Shown: positions 1 to 11,022, counted from the first letter of the stretch. The stretch: 64,000 nt of DNA from Thysanoteuthis rhombus (GCA_963457665.1 OY735206.1:54554484-54618483), one strand, 5' to 3'. Numbers and translations are program-made. The notes: generated by a model from the sequence alone, not told the origin.

Positions 1-1939
1 GAGATGTTGTATATCAGTATCACTTCTCTTCTCAAATGACCTTGTCTTTAAGGGAACATTGTTGAATAGTAAAAGAAGTAAGAGTTCAATATATTAAAAG
101 GGTTTAATGGTAAATCTCATGATAACAAGACTCGTGTAATCTGATTTCTGTGTTGGATCTGAAGAAATGATTAACTTTCTAGCAAGACTTGAGCTTGCAT
201 CACTTTTCCTCTGGAAGCCTGTTTTGACTAGATAGCTGTCTTACCAATTAAATCATAGATGATAACTGAATGATTAATTATTGAAATCAATAAATTGATT
301 ATAAATTGATTTTTTTCTTTCTGTTGCAGACAATCTGAATTCTATCAGCTTAGACTGAACATGAATGATCTTTGAATTCCTGTATCTGATGATCTCATTG
401 GGGAGACATTGTGATGTGTCCCTGTGAATATTGAGAAAACAAAAGATACTGTCATAATGAATTGAGGGAAGAATAACCAAACTGGTTATTGATGGTCCTG
501 GGTCATTTCTTATTTGAACCTCTGTTACCAAACCAATGAGGGGTCTGAGAAAAAAAAAATTTTTTGAGATAAAAAGATTGATCTTTTCTTTGGGAGAAAT
601 ATTTTACACTCTCCCTTGTACAGACCGATATACATTTATGTAAAGTTTGCTAACTTTCTCTTCTATCTCAAAGATTCTTTATATTATTGTTATTTCATCC
701 ATCGAATATTGCTTTTAGTTTTATTATTATCAATCATAACTACGGTCATCTTGCACCTTCTATTGTAAAGTTCCGTTAGAGAAATTTATTTCTATACACA
801 TTGGTCGCCCATTATCCCCAGTTTTGTTTTCCGTGGTTTCAATTACTCACAACCCCCAAGGAATAAACAATTCGTAAGTGTTACTTGAAGTGTAAAGGTG
901 AAAGTCCCAGAGTTGATGAAAAAAAGATAATTAATCATATGCTGAGCTTGTTAAGATTTATGGTAGAAAAAAGTCTGCTATCCATCACATAACTTATATT
1001 AGTGAATGTTGTTATAATTTCTTTATTTTGTTATCAGTTATTTTAGCTAATCTCTTATTGTACCCAATTTATAAATCAAACTTTATCATTGGTATGTATG
1101 CGTAGGTAAAAACCTAGCATGTATTGGGTTGGTATTATCTGCATTTAAAGGCATCCGCTGGGATTTTGGAACATATCCCCTGCAAATGAGGCAGGGAACA
1201 GCAATATTACAATTTGTTCTAAATTTTGAAGACTAAAGAACGGCTCTGTAACTATTTCATCCTTGTTTTATTCTTATATATTAAAGAAAAATCAGTCGCA
1301 ATGAAGAGGTTGGGCTTTTTCTTGGTTAATTATAATATCTCTGCATAACCCTATTGAGGTGATTGGTAACTAACCATCAAGATGTAAAGGAAGCATTCAT
1401 TTACAGTAAGTGCAGAAGGTTACCTTTATGTTTCAAAAAATTAATCTTAGTACATTTCAAAATTGACAGGAACCAAAAATTAGAAATCTTTGGTTGAAAT
1501 TCTGTCAATTTTGAAGCTGTATTAGTATAAGAATATTAAAATGAATTTTTAACAATGTATCATATACTTTTTGCACTCTCTGTCTATGCAGATATTTAGC
1601 CACTTATTTGATTTCTAATCGTTTTTTTCTCTCCACTCAGTTGTTCATTTGTGATTGTTATGAACTTTATCCATTGGTTGGTTAGTATTGGTGGAAATAC
1701 CTCTATCGGGGTATCTAATAAAAATTTGCTTTGATATATTTTTTTGTACAGTGATTAGATAACAGTGTTAGTGTCTGGGATTGCTGGGAATTTGGAAATA
1801 TTTCATGTCTAATTTGACTCATTTTGAATAAATTTCTTTTTCTCCTTATCTGTTACCCTAAAAAATCTCATTCTTTCATTTATCATTATTACACATCAGT
1901 GTATATCTGCATGTATATATTTTATAAGCAGTTTTGATA

Positions 1940-1940
<1 letters not shown>
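1..1940. other. AT-rich unassigned sequence with one SINE-like piece
   Basis: No gene is recognisable. An 85-codon open frame on the minus strand (274-531) has no motif I know. A tRNA-SINE-like piece near 185-262 is listed separately. At 1437-1515 two arms built on AAAATTGACAG and CTGTCAATTTT can pair around a short loop, which could be a worn MITE or a chance hairpin. Confidence 0.4.
185..262 (-). repeat. SINE-like fragment (tRNA-derived family D)
   Basis: Read on the minus strand, this stretch starts with an A-box-like segment (TTGGTAAGACAGC) and a possible anticodon arm. It aligns by eye with 22560-22690: both share the GCATC, TTTTCC, GGAA and CCTGT blocks in the same order. Two copies of the same tRNA-like layout argue for a SINE family. 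It is short and diverged, so the call is tentative. Confidence 0.35.

Positions 1941-1980
<40 letters not shown>
1941..1980. repeat. (TG)n(TA)n compound microsatellite
   Basis: A run of TG dinucleotides passes directly into a run of TA dinucleotides, a compound form seen at several other sites in this window. Confidence 0.9.
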
Positions 1981-1981
<1 letters not shown>

Positions 1982-2604
1982 ATTTATGGACAGAGTGTGA
2001 TATAAAATTCAGTTGAAGATTTGAAATGATTTTGTTATTCTAATGTTTTGAATATACTTTCTTTACTGTTTTCTATTTTAAAAGTTTTCATGCTATTTCT
2101 ATTCAAACCATTTTTCATGTCCATCTTTTTATTTTTTATTCTAAAATATTTTTGTCAAATGAATTCATTAGGCCATTGCTATTGAACAATTTCATTTTTA
2201 TAATATTTCCACTTCGCATGCAATTCATTTTTAATAAACTGTTGAACTGTATTCCAATTATTTTAATGAAATTAATTATTCTGCTCTGAATAAAATGTTA
2301 TCATTCTCCTGGCTTGTAAGATGTATTCTTTTTTTGTCAGCTTATAATCTTTTGGAAATTGTGTTATGAAATCTTCTTCTCAGTATGTGGCAATTTATGA
2401 CTTTCTGTACAGCACGCTTGATTTCATGATTATACCAGGTTAAAGATTTTTTATTAAGATCTTGGATACCTCCAAATGCTGAAAAACTTGTAGAAAATAT
2501 CCAGCACCAAGGTCCTCATCAAGATTCATTATTAATCTCCTTTTAAAATAGTTTCATTTTGATGTACTTTGTACTGTATATGCTGTTTGTTCTTTTTTAC
2601 TTTT
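1981..2604. other. unassigned AT-rich sequence
   Basis: Very AT-rich with no open frame of note, no recognisable repeat and no motif. I see nothing here. Confidence 0.4.
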
Positions 2605-2685
2605 AGTGGTGTGGCCCAATTTATGATGAGCAATATTTCATGAGGGCTTGCTGCTCGACAAAAGTTGCCCATGCCTGCCTTAAAG
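2605..2685. mobile_element. possible hAT-type transposon end
   Basis: The stretch has GTGGCCCAATTTATGATGAG at one side and ends with AAAAGTTGCCCATGCCTG. Read in reverse this gives a CAGGCATGGGCAACTT-like terminus of the kind found on non-autonomous hAT elements. No matching opposite end was found nearby, so it may be a solo end or a chance resemblance. Confidence 0.3.
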
Positions 2686-2911
2686 CAAGAAGAAATACCT
2701 TACGAGTGTAACTGAAAGAAAATTTTTTTTTTAATTATCTTTTTCTAGGTTTCCTGGGGGTTTCATTCCTACAATATATTGGTAATCGGTAAACAGGAGA
2801 ATAAAGTGCCACAAAACAACAACAAATTGACAGATAAAAAGGCATTGTTCCCCAAAAGATTTAAAATATATTATAAGTCTCATGTTATCTTGATATTGAT
2901 ATATATTTACT

Positions 2912-3145
2912 CATATAGGTACCTCAATAAGTCTGTAGTCACCTGCCAGATAGTGTTTTGGAAGCCTGTGGCTGGTTGTATCTGTATAATACAAGTCTGA
3001 TGATTGATATTTAACCCTTAAGACATTGAGAAATATTCAGTTATCTACATAGGTACATCAATAAGTCTTTATCCTTAGGATGGAAAAAGCATTTTACAAA
3101 ACAAATAATTATTTTGCAATATAATCCCCTCATCAATACACTTAA
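2912..3145. mobile_element. mariner-related terminal fragments
   Basis: AGGTACCTCAATAAGTCTGT at about 2918 and AGGTACATCAATAAGTCTTT at about 3048 are two copies of a mariner-type terminal repeat in the same orientation. Next to the second, the minus strand encodes a transposase tail, K-C-I-D-E-G-I-I-L-Q-N-N-Y-L-F-C, followed by a stop. The same tail type and terminal repeats form the complete mini-element at 61507-61644, which supports a shared family. Direct rather than inverted ends suggest two separate remnants. Confidence 0.55.
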
Positions 3146-3619
3146 TTCAGTGGTTAATATTAATCACACAGATCAAATATTATACAGTGAACATTTCAGA
3201 TTGAACTTTGACTAATAATTACGTGTCAGACTACGGACTTGTTGATTCACCATTGGATTTTACCCACCAACTGTATGCATAATGCTTTCAGTATTCTTAC
3301 TCTCTTAGAATGTATTGGCTTACCTGTCGCAAATTACTTTTCTGCCCATAGATCCATTAATAATTCTATTTATATTGATGACTACATCTAAAGCCTAATG
3401 CTAAATTTTCAACCAAGTTGGGTACTATGATGTTCGGAATTTTTTTTTTCCTAATTTTCAGTTGAAGTATTGCAACATTATTATGAATTTTGACTGGTTT
3501 TTACCACCATCCTAACTTTCAGTTTCTTTTTTTCTTATCCTTGCTTTGAATCGGGTTGTAATACTTTGGCAAATGTATCAAAATTGACGTATTTTTGTTC
3601 ATTGATCCCGGTATTGAAG
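3146..3619. other. unassigned sequence
   Basis: AT-rich sequence between two mariner-related stretches. No gene or repeat is recognised. Confidence 0.35.
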
Positions 3620-4385
3620 ATGGCAGAAAAAAAAATAACAGTTTTGGATATTATGATTTCTTTATTTTAAGAAAGATGAAAATGCAGCTAAAACAAAAAT
3701 GATTTATGCACTTCATGGAGAAAGTACTGTGAATGATTCAATGTGTCAGAAGAGATGGTTGGTAGATCTGCTGAGGTTATTACTAATGAAATTGAGATAT
3801 TACTTGAGAATAATCGACGTTTCATGACATGGCATTGAAGCCAACATAGTAATATCCAAATCATGTTGAAGATCATTTGCACCAACTTGGTTATCTTTGG
3901 TGGAAGCCATTCGTTAAGACAACTAAGTTAAGCGAAAAGAACCTGGACTGTTCCAATGTCCTGTTTTTGAGAATACTTCTGAAGGGCAATGAAGTGTTGA
4001 CTTTACAAAAATGTAGAATACAAGACGTTGTGGAGCTGATGAAATGAACCACCATCTACTATACCAAAGGGTGATCTTCATCTAAAGAATATGGTGCTGT
4101 GTATTTGATGAAATTGAAAGATGTCCTCTACGAAGGCCAAAAAAACTAATTAAAAAATCTGCTGTTCTCAGTAAGACCAATTGAAGGTAGAATTGATGAA
4201 AAGCATCCATAATTATGTAAGAGAAAGTAATATTTCGTCAGGATTTTGCAGGAACTATCCGGAAAAATACTGCAGAAGGCATAAATTGGGCCTTATCACC
4301 AATAGGCTTCCATACTCCTAATTTCTTGTTATTGCTCATATTGCATTTTGTCAGATGATTATTATTAACAGTAGCAGAGCCTTTG
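3620..4385 (+). pseudogene. mariner transposase pseudogene, SETMAR/Hsmar1-like
   Basis: Broken reading frames on the plus strand carry, in order, blocks that match SETMAR-type mariner transposases: an N-terminal helix-turn-helix stretch (ENAAKTKMIYALHGESTVN), a second DNA-binding part (NEIEILLENNRR, then HLHQLGY and KLSEKN), a core segment (YEGQ...) and the block before the second catalytic aspartate (KVIFRQD, where the family has GVIFHQD). The PYSPD-type segment follows but is poorly kept. Frame changes and stops lie throughout, and the first catalytic block (GDEKW in the family) is not recognisable. The element cannot encode an active enzyme. Subfamily is inferred from these motifs only. 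Confidence 0.7.
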
Positions 4386-4559
4386 ACATAATCAAACACA
4401 ATACACTTTGTATTTTGTAATTATAAATGTCATTTTTTTAGCCAACAAAAAAACTCCTTTTTTTCCTTCTAGATTGGAAATATATTTTTAAACCTGCCCC
4501 AGAGAAATATCTAAAGCATAAAACAGTTTACTTTGGGTAAAACGTCATTTTTAGGGAGA

Positions 4560-4960
4560 AAAATTGCCTCGGGCACCTAAGGCAAATTTTTATTTCTAGA
4601 AGCTAGACTACATGTTTCGTTGGTGACCAGGCAAAAATCCTTATAGGTTGGCTGGGGAGTTTCAACCCATCAGCCGTATTCAGTAGACACCGCATCTAAG
4701 GATTATCATCTATTTCGTTTTTTTTACAGAGTTTTCCGAATGAGAAAAAAAATCTGTTCCTTGGATGATTGCCAAAGGTTCAGAGAGCATTTCTTTGCCG
4801 AGAAAGATAAAAATTTCTGGGAGGATGGGTTGAGGAAGTTACTTAAAAAACGGCAAAAGATAGTGGAACAAAATGCTTAGTATATTTTTTAATAAAGGTA
4901 ACGTCGAGAATGAATTGAAATGTCTTTTATTTTTACTTGAGAAATCGAAGTAGCTTGTTT
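4560..4960 (+). pseudogene. mariner transposase C-terminal fragment
   Basis: Read on the plus strand, the segment gives an ARLHVSLVTRQK block (family NARPHTSLVTRQK), GWGVSTHQPYSVD (family GWEVLxHPPYSPD), DYHLFR, then SLDDCQRFREHFFAEKDKNF and a W/E-rich tail ending at a stop near 4878. This is the C-terminal third of a SETMAR-type mariner transposase, with at least one frame change near 4645. AATAAA follows the stop. It repeats the PYSPD region already seen at the end of 3620-4385, so it is a second copy or a partial duplication and not the simple continuation of the first. Confidence 0.7.
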
Positions 4961-5089
4961 TCACTATCCAATAGAATTGCTTGGCTTTTTAAAATGGTTT
5001 TGTAAACAGCAGTTTTCATACAATCAATTATAATCTACATGTCTAAAACAACACACACATTCTTGTATATTGTGCGTAACATTTCAATG

Positions 5090-5760
5090 AACGTACGTAC
5101 TACCCTCTGATCTGATATTCAATTACCTCCCCACTAGGACGGAATGTGACACTGGGTTGGTTTAACGTGGGAGCCCACACGCATACGCGTGGGCAAGGAT
5201 AAAAATTGCCCAGTCCACGCGACCAGTATCATGAATACCTTCCGATTCTCTTCATTGTGAAATGGTGTGTCATAGTTCTAAGGTCAGAATCCCCAGGGCT
5301 AGACTCGCCTTGTTCAGGTCGTGTCTCGCCTGAAGACAAAACTGCGATAGAGGGACAGGAACTATCATACCAGCCTGAAAGATGAGTAGCTAAACACTGG
5401 TCCATATTTATTTGCTTCCCCACTATATCAAGATTTGACACAAGATCGGTTTTATGTGGGGGTCCGTACGAGGGAAAGCTAAAAAATTGCTACAGTTCTT
5501 GCGATAAGTGTCGCGAAGTTGTCAGGGCAAGCCCGGCCCTTGCCCTCTAGGGCAATGAGAAAGTGTTGCCCCGGGGCTTACTGATCCGCCGAGATTGGGC
5601 AGACTTATTCTTTGAGGCCACAGGATGAATCCCAGGCCTTTTGTGCTCAGCAATACCGAGTCTCAGTAGGCCACTGTATTGTACAGGCGCAAAGCTAGCA
5701 AATACTACACTCTGATCCTGGACAAAAGCCGTGATCAATACTTTGATCCTAACCAGAATG
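5090..5760. repeat. GC-rich unclassified segment with internal direct repeat
   Basis: This block is clearly richer in G and C than the flanks. Two starts resemble each other about 288 bases apart: CCCCACTA..TGACAC..GGTT at 5126-5180 and at 5413-5470, each followed by GTGGG and an AAAAATTGC stretch. Short palindromes occur (CCCACACGC with GCGTGGG; GGGCAAGCCCGGCCCTTGCCC). No protein motif is seen. It may be part of an unclassified mobile element. Confidence 0.4.
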
Positions 5761-6914
5761 CACTTATACTCTGATTCTCGGTAGAAGTTCTAATCCCTCA
5801 GTAACTAATGCTGCGCACTACATTGGTAGATTTTACAATCCCTAGGATATAACAGAAATAGGGAGGTATTTTTTGTTAGCTTCACGAACAAGCAACCTTT
5901 TGTTCTGTTCTTGTTGGGGATAACAGAATTCATTATCTTCATTATCAGCCACTTGAATTTCATGTTTGTTTTATTAGTCAAAATCATATCAGAACATATA
6001 ATTATTTAGTGGGTATTCTAAATATTATTACCCTGTTTGTTAATTTTTATCCCTTGCAATCTTAATGGGAGTGACTAATTGTTTCTTCCAAATTCCTGAG
6101 GGCGAGGAATTCGAAAACTTTACGGCGTTTGTGTGTTATGATGACGTAATGCAACTAGCAAGTGAAATTCTTCTCTGGGTGGAATGTATTTACCAATTGT
6201 TAAATACATCCAGAATTCCTGTAACTTGATTGAAGAAGATCTTATTTGGCTTTGGGTTCTTTATTTTTATCTTTTTATTTTCAAGAATCTGGAGCCTTTT
6301 TTGCAATTAACATCGTATAATATACGTTCACGCGTACGTACCAAAGCAGGAAAAGTTGAAAAAAATCCTTGTTTGTTGTAGCCTTTAATCAAAGTAACTA
6401 AACTATTTGCACGAATCTGGTATTCCACACGACGGGAGTCTTATAATATCGTTAGGTATTGCTGGGGCACCCTAACTTAAGAGTAATAACGTTTCAGTCC
6501 CGAAACCATGCTTGACTCCGGAGTCATCATCCGATGAAAGCTCCATTGAAGACACTGTTGCAGTATTCTCAACAGTGATTGTAGAAATCTGTTTAAGAAA
6601 ATCAGATTACATTTTAGTATCAATATTCAAACATAAATTATAACATCAATACTCTTTCTGTTATATTACCACACTTTTTGTCGTCGTATACCATTTCGTT
6701 TCTTTCTTTCTTTTTCTCATTGATAAGAAAATATTTTGAAGGACTCGAATGATTTTACGTGTAACAACTTTACTCAGCGTTGGTAGGTGTTTCAGAACTA
6801 AATCAAGTTGAAACATAAGGACAAAACAAGGCATTAAACAAGTTGAAACATTTGGATTACCTTAAGGCACTCTTTGTGTAGAGAGTGGTAAAAATACCTC
6901 ACTCTGACCAATAT
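5761..6914. other. unassigned sequence
   Basis: No gene is recognised. The part around 6480-6560 has an AACGTTTC..GACTCCGGAGTCATCATC layout with a perfect GACTCCGGAGTC palindrome. Its function is not evident. Confidence 0.35.
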
Positions 6915-7290
6915 TAACAGAGCTTCGTAATCACAGTCAATGATTGAATCACTGTAGTTTTAAAATTTGAAGTCATGCATAGAAAAATTCCATTGAAGAC
7001 TAAATATAGCCAGAGGGAATTTTACTTATGACATCATTTTTTTCCAATGAAAAACGTCTTGAATAGAGTAAAAAGTGTACAGAAACAATTAGATTCTGGA
7101 GAATCAGGATGTTGTTCATGAACCCATCAGAATAAGGCCCCCAAAAGATCAAAGGGGCCTTTCTTTCCAAAAATCAAAAAGTCATTTTTAAATGGGGTTT
7201 AGCAGAGTAATGATGACATTTTTTGAGTCTGCAGACAAAACAGTATGGCTAGGAGCTCTGGAACACATAAACGAATATACGAAGACGCAC
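6915..7290 (+). repeat. interspersed repeat family B, copy 1
   Basis: The segment aligns by eye with 60340-60715 over nearly its whole length. Shared blocks in order are CACAGTCAAT, AAAATTTGAAGTC, TTCCATTGAAGA, AATATAGCCA, ATGACATCA, CCATCAGAAT or CCGTCAGAAT, and GACAAAACAGTATGG. A hairpin lies at 7134-7161, with arms AAGGCCCC and GGGGCCTT. No coding capacity was seen. The class is unknown; a non-autonomous element is the simplest reading. Confidence 0.6.
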
Positions 7291-7389
7291 GTATAAAAAA
7301 AAATCTTTGCTCAATAGCTATAAAATGAAAGTCATTGATTAACTTACAAATATTTATATACATACAAGTTAGAATATATGGCTAAAAAA

Positions 7390-7540
7390 CGCTACGTTGA
7401 AGTGGCTACCCTATCGGTCGCAGGTTCGATTCCTACAGCAGGCCCATTTTCTCTAATTGTTTATTCTATTTATGTTGTTTAGGCTGACTGATACATTAAC
7501 CATGTAACGACGAGAGATCATTCAATATGATATAATGCAA
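7390..7540 (+). repeat. tRNA-derived SINE fragment
   Basis: A B-box-like T arm (GGTTCGATTCC) followed by CTACAGCAGGCCCA looks like the 3' half of a tRNA. The body after it (CCATTTTCTCTAATTGTTTA and TAGGCTGACTGATACATTA) recurs at 15900-15958. A tRNA head joined to a shared body is the SINE layout. A true tRNA gene is unlikely because the 5' half does not fold and the T stem has a mismatch. Confidence 0.5.
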
Positions 7541-7603
7541 TTTATAATTCATTCTGTCGGATCACATATATCAATTTCTCAACTCACACACACACATATA
7601 TAC

Positions 7604-7655
7604 ATTAGATTGGTGCCAAAATAATTTCAGTTTTTGTAATTTTAAACCTGAAATA
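7604..7655 (+). mobile_element. mariner terminal repeat (Hsmar1-like)
   Basis: TTAGATTGGTGCCAAAATAA and the following TTTCAGTTTTTGTAATTTTAAA closely resemble the Hsmar1-type mariner end (TTAGGTTGGTGCAAAAGTAATTGCGGTTTTTGCCATT in pattern). No transposase follows; the RTE fragment starts about 130 bases on. It is a solo end or the start of a heavily deleted copy. Confidence 0.5.
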
Positions 7656-7779
7656 AGTATTGATATAAAGTATTATCTAATAATGTTCATTGAGTATACC
7701 ATTTTAAAATGTGAATTTCACTCTATTTATTTAAGTTGAGCGTTTTCTTTTCCCCATTTTTTCTGATTTATTTGGAGCT

Positions 7780-8095
7780 GCCTCGAGATGATCTTCCAAA
7801 ACGTAGACTGGGAAAATAAAGGAATCAGAATATACGACGAATATCTAAGTAACCTCAGATTTGCTGACGACGTCATTTTTGCTGAGAACCTTCATGACTT
7901 CCGGATGATGCCGGACAGATTGACTCATGAAAGCAAGAAATTTAGTCTCCACATAAACTTCTGTAGAATAGATATCATGTACAACGAACATATCCAAAAT
8001 AGACGACGCAGAAGTAAAGAAAGTACACCGCTTCATCTACCTAGGACGACGGATCTCCATGAAATCCACAAGAGAAAAGTGGAACTTTAAAAGTT
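7780..8095 (+). mobile_element. RTE-clade LINE fragment, reverse transcriptase core
   Basis: A 100-codon open frame carries the conserved segment around RT motif C: MIFQNVDWENKGIRI, then LSNLRFADDVIFAENLHD with the FADD catalytic pair, and a tail matching the YxYLG block (FIYLGRRISM in another frame). The copies at 14.4-15.8 and 29.4-30.6 kb have the same order. Both ends are truncated, and the 3' part with the (GAT)n tail is missing. The element is dead, but this piece keeps an open frame. Confidence 0.8.
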
Positions 8096-8227
8096 AATCA
8101 TAACAGAAAAATACCTTCATTATCAACACTGCCAATATCATGTCCATCATCAACAACATAATGATAATAACAATAAATCAACTAAATATTACAGATTCAT
8201 ATAACCCAAATTAGAATATTTATCGGC

Positions 8228-8570
8228 AAATACGAGGTCAGTCCAAAAAGTATTCGGCCATTTAGCATTAATGAAAAAAAGAATGTCTCTAGGGCAATGG
8301 TGCCTCAGCCTCCTTCAGAATTCCCCCGCTTTTAGACATCGCACGTTCATTTCAGCACCCATCCCGCTTTTCAAAACAGTCTGAAAAGTCCACTTTCGGG
8401 ATTGTTATTGGTTGATTCGTTGTGTTCTCTTTAATCTGGTCAATGGTCTGAAATCTCCCACCTTTCAACGGTAATTTTAGCTTTGGGAAAAGCCAGAAGT
8501 TGCAGAGGGTAAAACCTGGATCACATGGAGCTGACAGACGTGTAGTATGCAATGTTTTTAACCCCCCCCA
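8228..8570 (-). pseudogene. mariner-like transposase 3' end with terminal repeat
   Basis: TACGAGGTCAGTCCAAAAAG at 8231 is a typical mariner-like terminus. Inside it the minus strand encodes LCNFWLFPKLKLPLKGGRF, then TIDQIKEN and FSDCFEKRDGC. These match the mariner C-terminal pattern in which CDFFLFPKLKLPLKGRRF follows the PYSPDL(A/T)P motif. The frame breaks just downstream, and the catalytic core upstream is not clear. This mariner lineage differs from the SETMAR-like copies at 3.6-4.9 kb. Confidence 0.65.
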
Positions 8571-8870
8571 AAAAAAACCCCAACCTTACACAAAAGAGTT
8601 GAAGAATGTGTGAGGTACATTATGTCGGTCATTGTGAATACGATGGTCACACAGTACACGAGCTCTCTCATTGGTGGGTCTCTGTCGACTTAATTTACGG
8701 GAGAGTATCTGTTCACGCAAGCACAGTGAGCTTTCGACCCCCATTGGTTTCCAATTTGCATTTGGGTCGCACAACCAGTTTTCGATATATTGAAAATGGC
8801 TCGATGCTTCCTGGACAGACCACATATAATACGGAGTATTAGAAAAGGAAGTCATGATTGGTAAAAAGTT
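8571..8870. other. unassigned segment upstream of the mariner fragment
   Basis: Both strands are open here (about 78 codons plus, 89 codons minus). The minus frame reads SRQRPTNERARVLCD and onward. I could not match either to a family. It may be the 5' part of the minus-strand mariner copy or a different element; it is not supported as a gene. Confidence 0.3.
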
Positions 8871-9329
8871 GGGGACAAAAACACAAATTTTGCTTTCTTT
8901 GGAGACGCTTATGAAACATATATTATGAACAACGAAAAATAGCCTAAATCAAAAGAAGCAAGGAAGAATTTTTTCCCACGCTACAAGATATTTATTTTAT
9001 ACAAGTCGAAATTCTGGCCAGACATTTCATTTTCCAAAGAAAGAAGAATACAAAATAGTAATGTGATTAGTGGAGATCATGCTTTAAGGATATATCTATT
9101 TAATAATTTATATTACCGGTAGTTTTCATGAAAGAAATATTGAGGAAATAACGTCTCAATGAAAAGTTTTGTTAAATGGCTGAATGACACCTACGCACTT
9201 AGACTACGATATAGACCGGCCTGAATAAGATGCACTGATTGTGCTGAATAATTGAAATAGGCTAAAACGTCCTCTATTCAAAACGATTGGAAAAAAGAAG
9301 TCAAGAAGAGAATGTACCAAGCCAAAGCG

Positions 9330-9332
<3 letters not shown>
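8871..9332. other. unassigned sequence
   Basis: No gene or repeat recognised. Confidence 0.3.

Positions 9333-9395
<63 letters not shown>
9333..9395. repeat. (GA)n microsatellite
   Basis: An almost perfect run of about 31 AG dinucleotides. The open frame across it, encoding ER repeats, is an artefact of the repeat. Confidence 0.95.
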
Positions 9396-9398
<3 letters not shown>

Positions 9399-10608
9399 TA
9401 ATGTCCCGTACGCTGACTAAGCCCGTACTATTGTTAATTTTTGACAAACATTCCTTTTATTTTAATTCCTGTTACTTTTTATTGCAACTTCCATGTCGTC
9501 AATCAACAAGCGTTACATCTAATACCACTAGTGTAATGTAAAGATGTTCCCACACACAACACACATAGGCAAACAACATTCTGCCCTCATGCTGTTACGA
9601 CCCCAGTCGTCCCTACCCGGGCTTCACAAGTCACGAGTTTCAATGTTTCGGATAGTTGTTCTAGATTTACAGAATGTGAAATAAACTTAAACGTGACAAG
9701 CACCCCAAATGATATCACTGACTTCACCCTGTATTATTTCATCCACAAAAGCGATCAGATTTTAGTCGGAGTTCGAACCTTGTTCTTTGATTCCAAAGGA
9801 AGAAAGATTTGATAGAAAACGAGCTTCTTATTCCTTCGTGGAATGGTTTTGAGAGACGTACGAAATATCCAGCGAGACACGGGAAACACTGGGTAACTTG
9901 ACAGAAAAACATATTGATCGATCTCTTTAAATTCATGACCTTTTGGGTAGTCACCTCGTTGATCATAATTATAATATTATAGAATAAAAGCTGTCAAGCA
10001 TCAACCAAAATTATTGATGCTATGATGATATCTTCATGTCTGTGAACATATAGGAGTTTGTGGTAGTAAGATTATTAGAATTTTAGAACATTTCAGTCAT
10101 TTCATGAAATCCACAGTTTAACTAACAGTGTAACTATGATTAGAAAGAATAATTGCGACTTTAATGAGTCTGATTTTCACCGTGTATATATTGCTTAAAT
10201 TGGCAAAATACAGCTGAATAGGTACCCAGTGAGGATTACAATCATTACAGCAATGGTCAGCATCACAAGCTTGTTAATCGTTCCCTCTTTAACTGAAAAC
10301 GAGACTTAGCTATCCTAGGTAAAATGGTGACCTCATCAATTTAGTTGCATTAACGAACTCAGTGACAATGACTTCCGTTTCACGAGACACTTTAGAAAAG
10401 AAAATTGGTTCTGATTGTTTAAAGTACACATAAGATACACATCTACGTACGTGTGTGTGCGTATATCTCTGTATCTATATACAAATACTGTATCTTCATA
10501 TACAAACGTGTGAGCGTATCCACGACTGAATTACAATAATTTTCTCAGTGGCTAAACTGCCACCGCGACAATAGTTGCTGCTTTCATTTGTTCCGTAACT
10601 GACTTAAG
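9396..10608. other. unassigned sequence
   Basis: No supported gene. A 75-codon minus frame (9739-9966) has no known motif. A minus-strand GGTTCGAACTCC near 9770 resembles a Pol III B box, but the tRNA-like remainder is missing. Confidence 0.3.
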
Positions 10609-10652
10609 CTCTAACCCTAACACTAACCCCTAACACTAACTCCTAACACATC
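10609..10652. repeat. degenerate telomere-like repeat
   Basis: CTAACCCTAACACTAACC and following CCTAACACTAACTCCTAACA units are variants of the animal telomere repeat (TTAGGG/CCCTAA), with roughly six units. It is an interstitial telomere-like tract; being short and impure, it is old or arose by chance expansion. Confidence 0.6.
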
Positions 10653-11022
10653 TTTTTGAAGTTGAATTTATTTATTTATTTAAACGGACAGATTTTTCTA
10701 CTTTCATTTGGAAAGAATATTTTTGAAAAATCAATCCACAGACGAGGTCAAAAGAGTGAAAGACCCCCCACCCAAAAAAAAACAACAACAAAAAAAAACT
10801 GCAGTTCGAGAAAACTTTGAAATTTGCAAAGAAAAAAAAATGCCTTTCTGGGGTCCCCGGACAAACAGTGTAGCGAAATATAACACTGATGTTCTGAATT
10901 TAACCCCAAAATAATTACAATTGCCATTTAAAGTAAGAATTAGGAAAAGTGGCCCCCAAATTTAATTTCAGATCATATTAGAAATATCCCTCCCCTGCGA
11001 AAAACAATCATTTTTATTGCCT
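10653..11022. other. 3' flank of the CHP-like gene
   Basis: Contains TTTATT at 11013-11018, which is AATAAA on the minus strand four bases past the stop codon of the CHP-like gene. No poly(T) tract marks a retrocopy tail. The A-rich block at 10775-10800 is on the wrong strand for one. Confidence 0.4.

Noticed and set aside
7390-7450. Possible tRNA gene
   Set aside because: Only the T arm and acceptor end are tRNA-like, with a mismatch in the T stem, and the following sequence recurs elsewhere, so it is a SINE piece.
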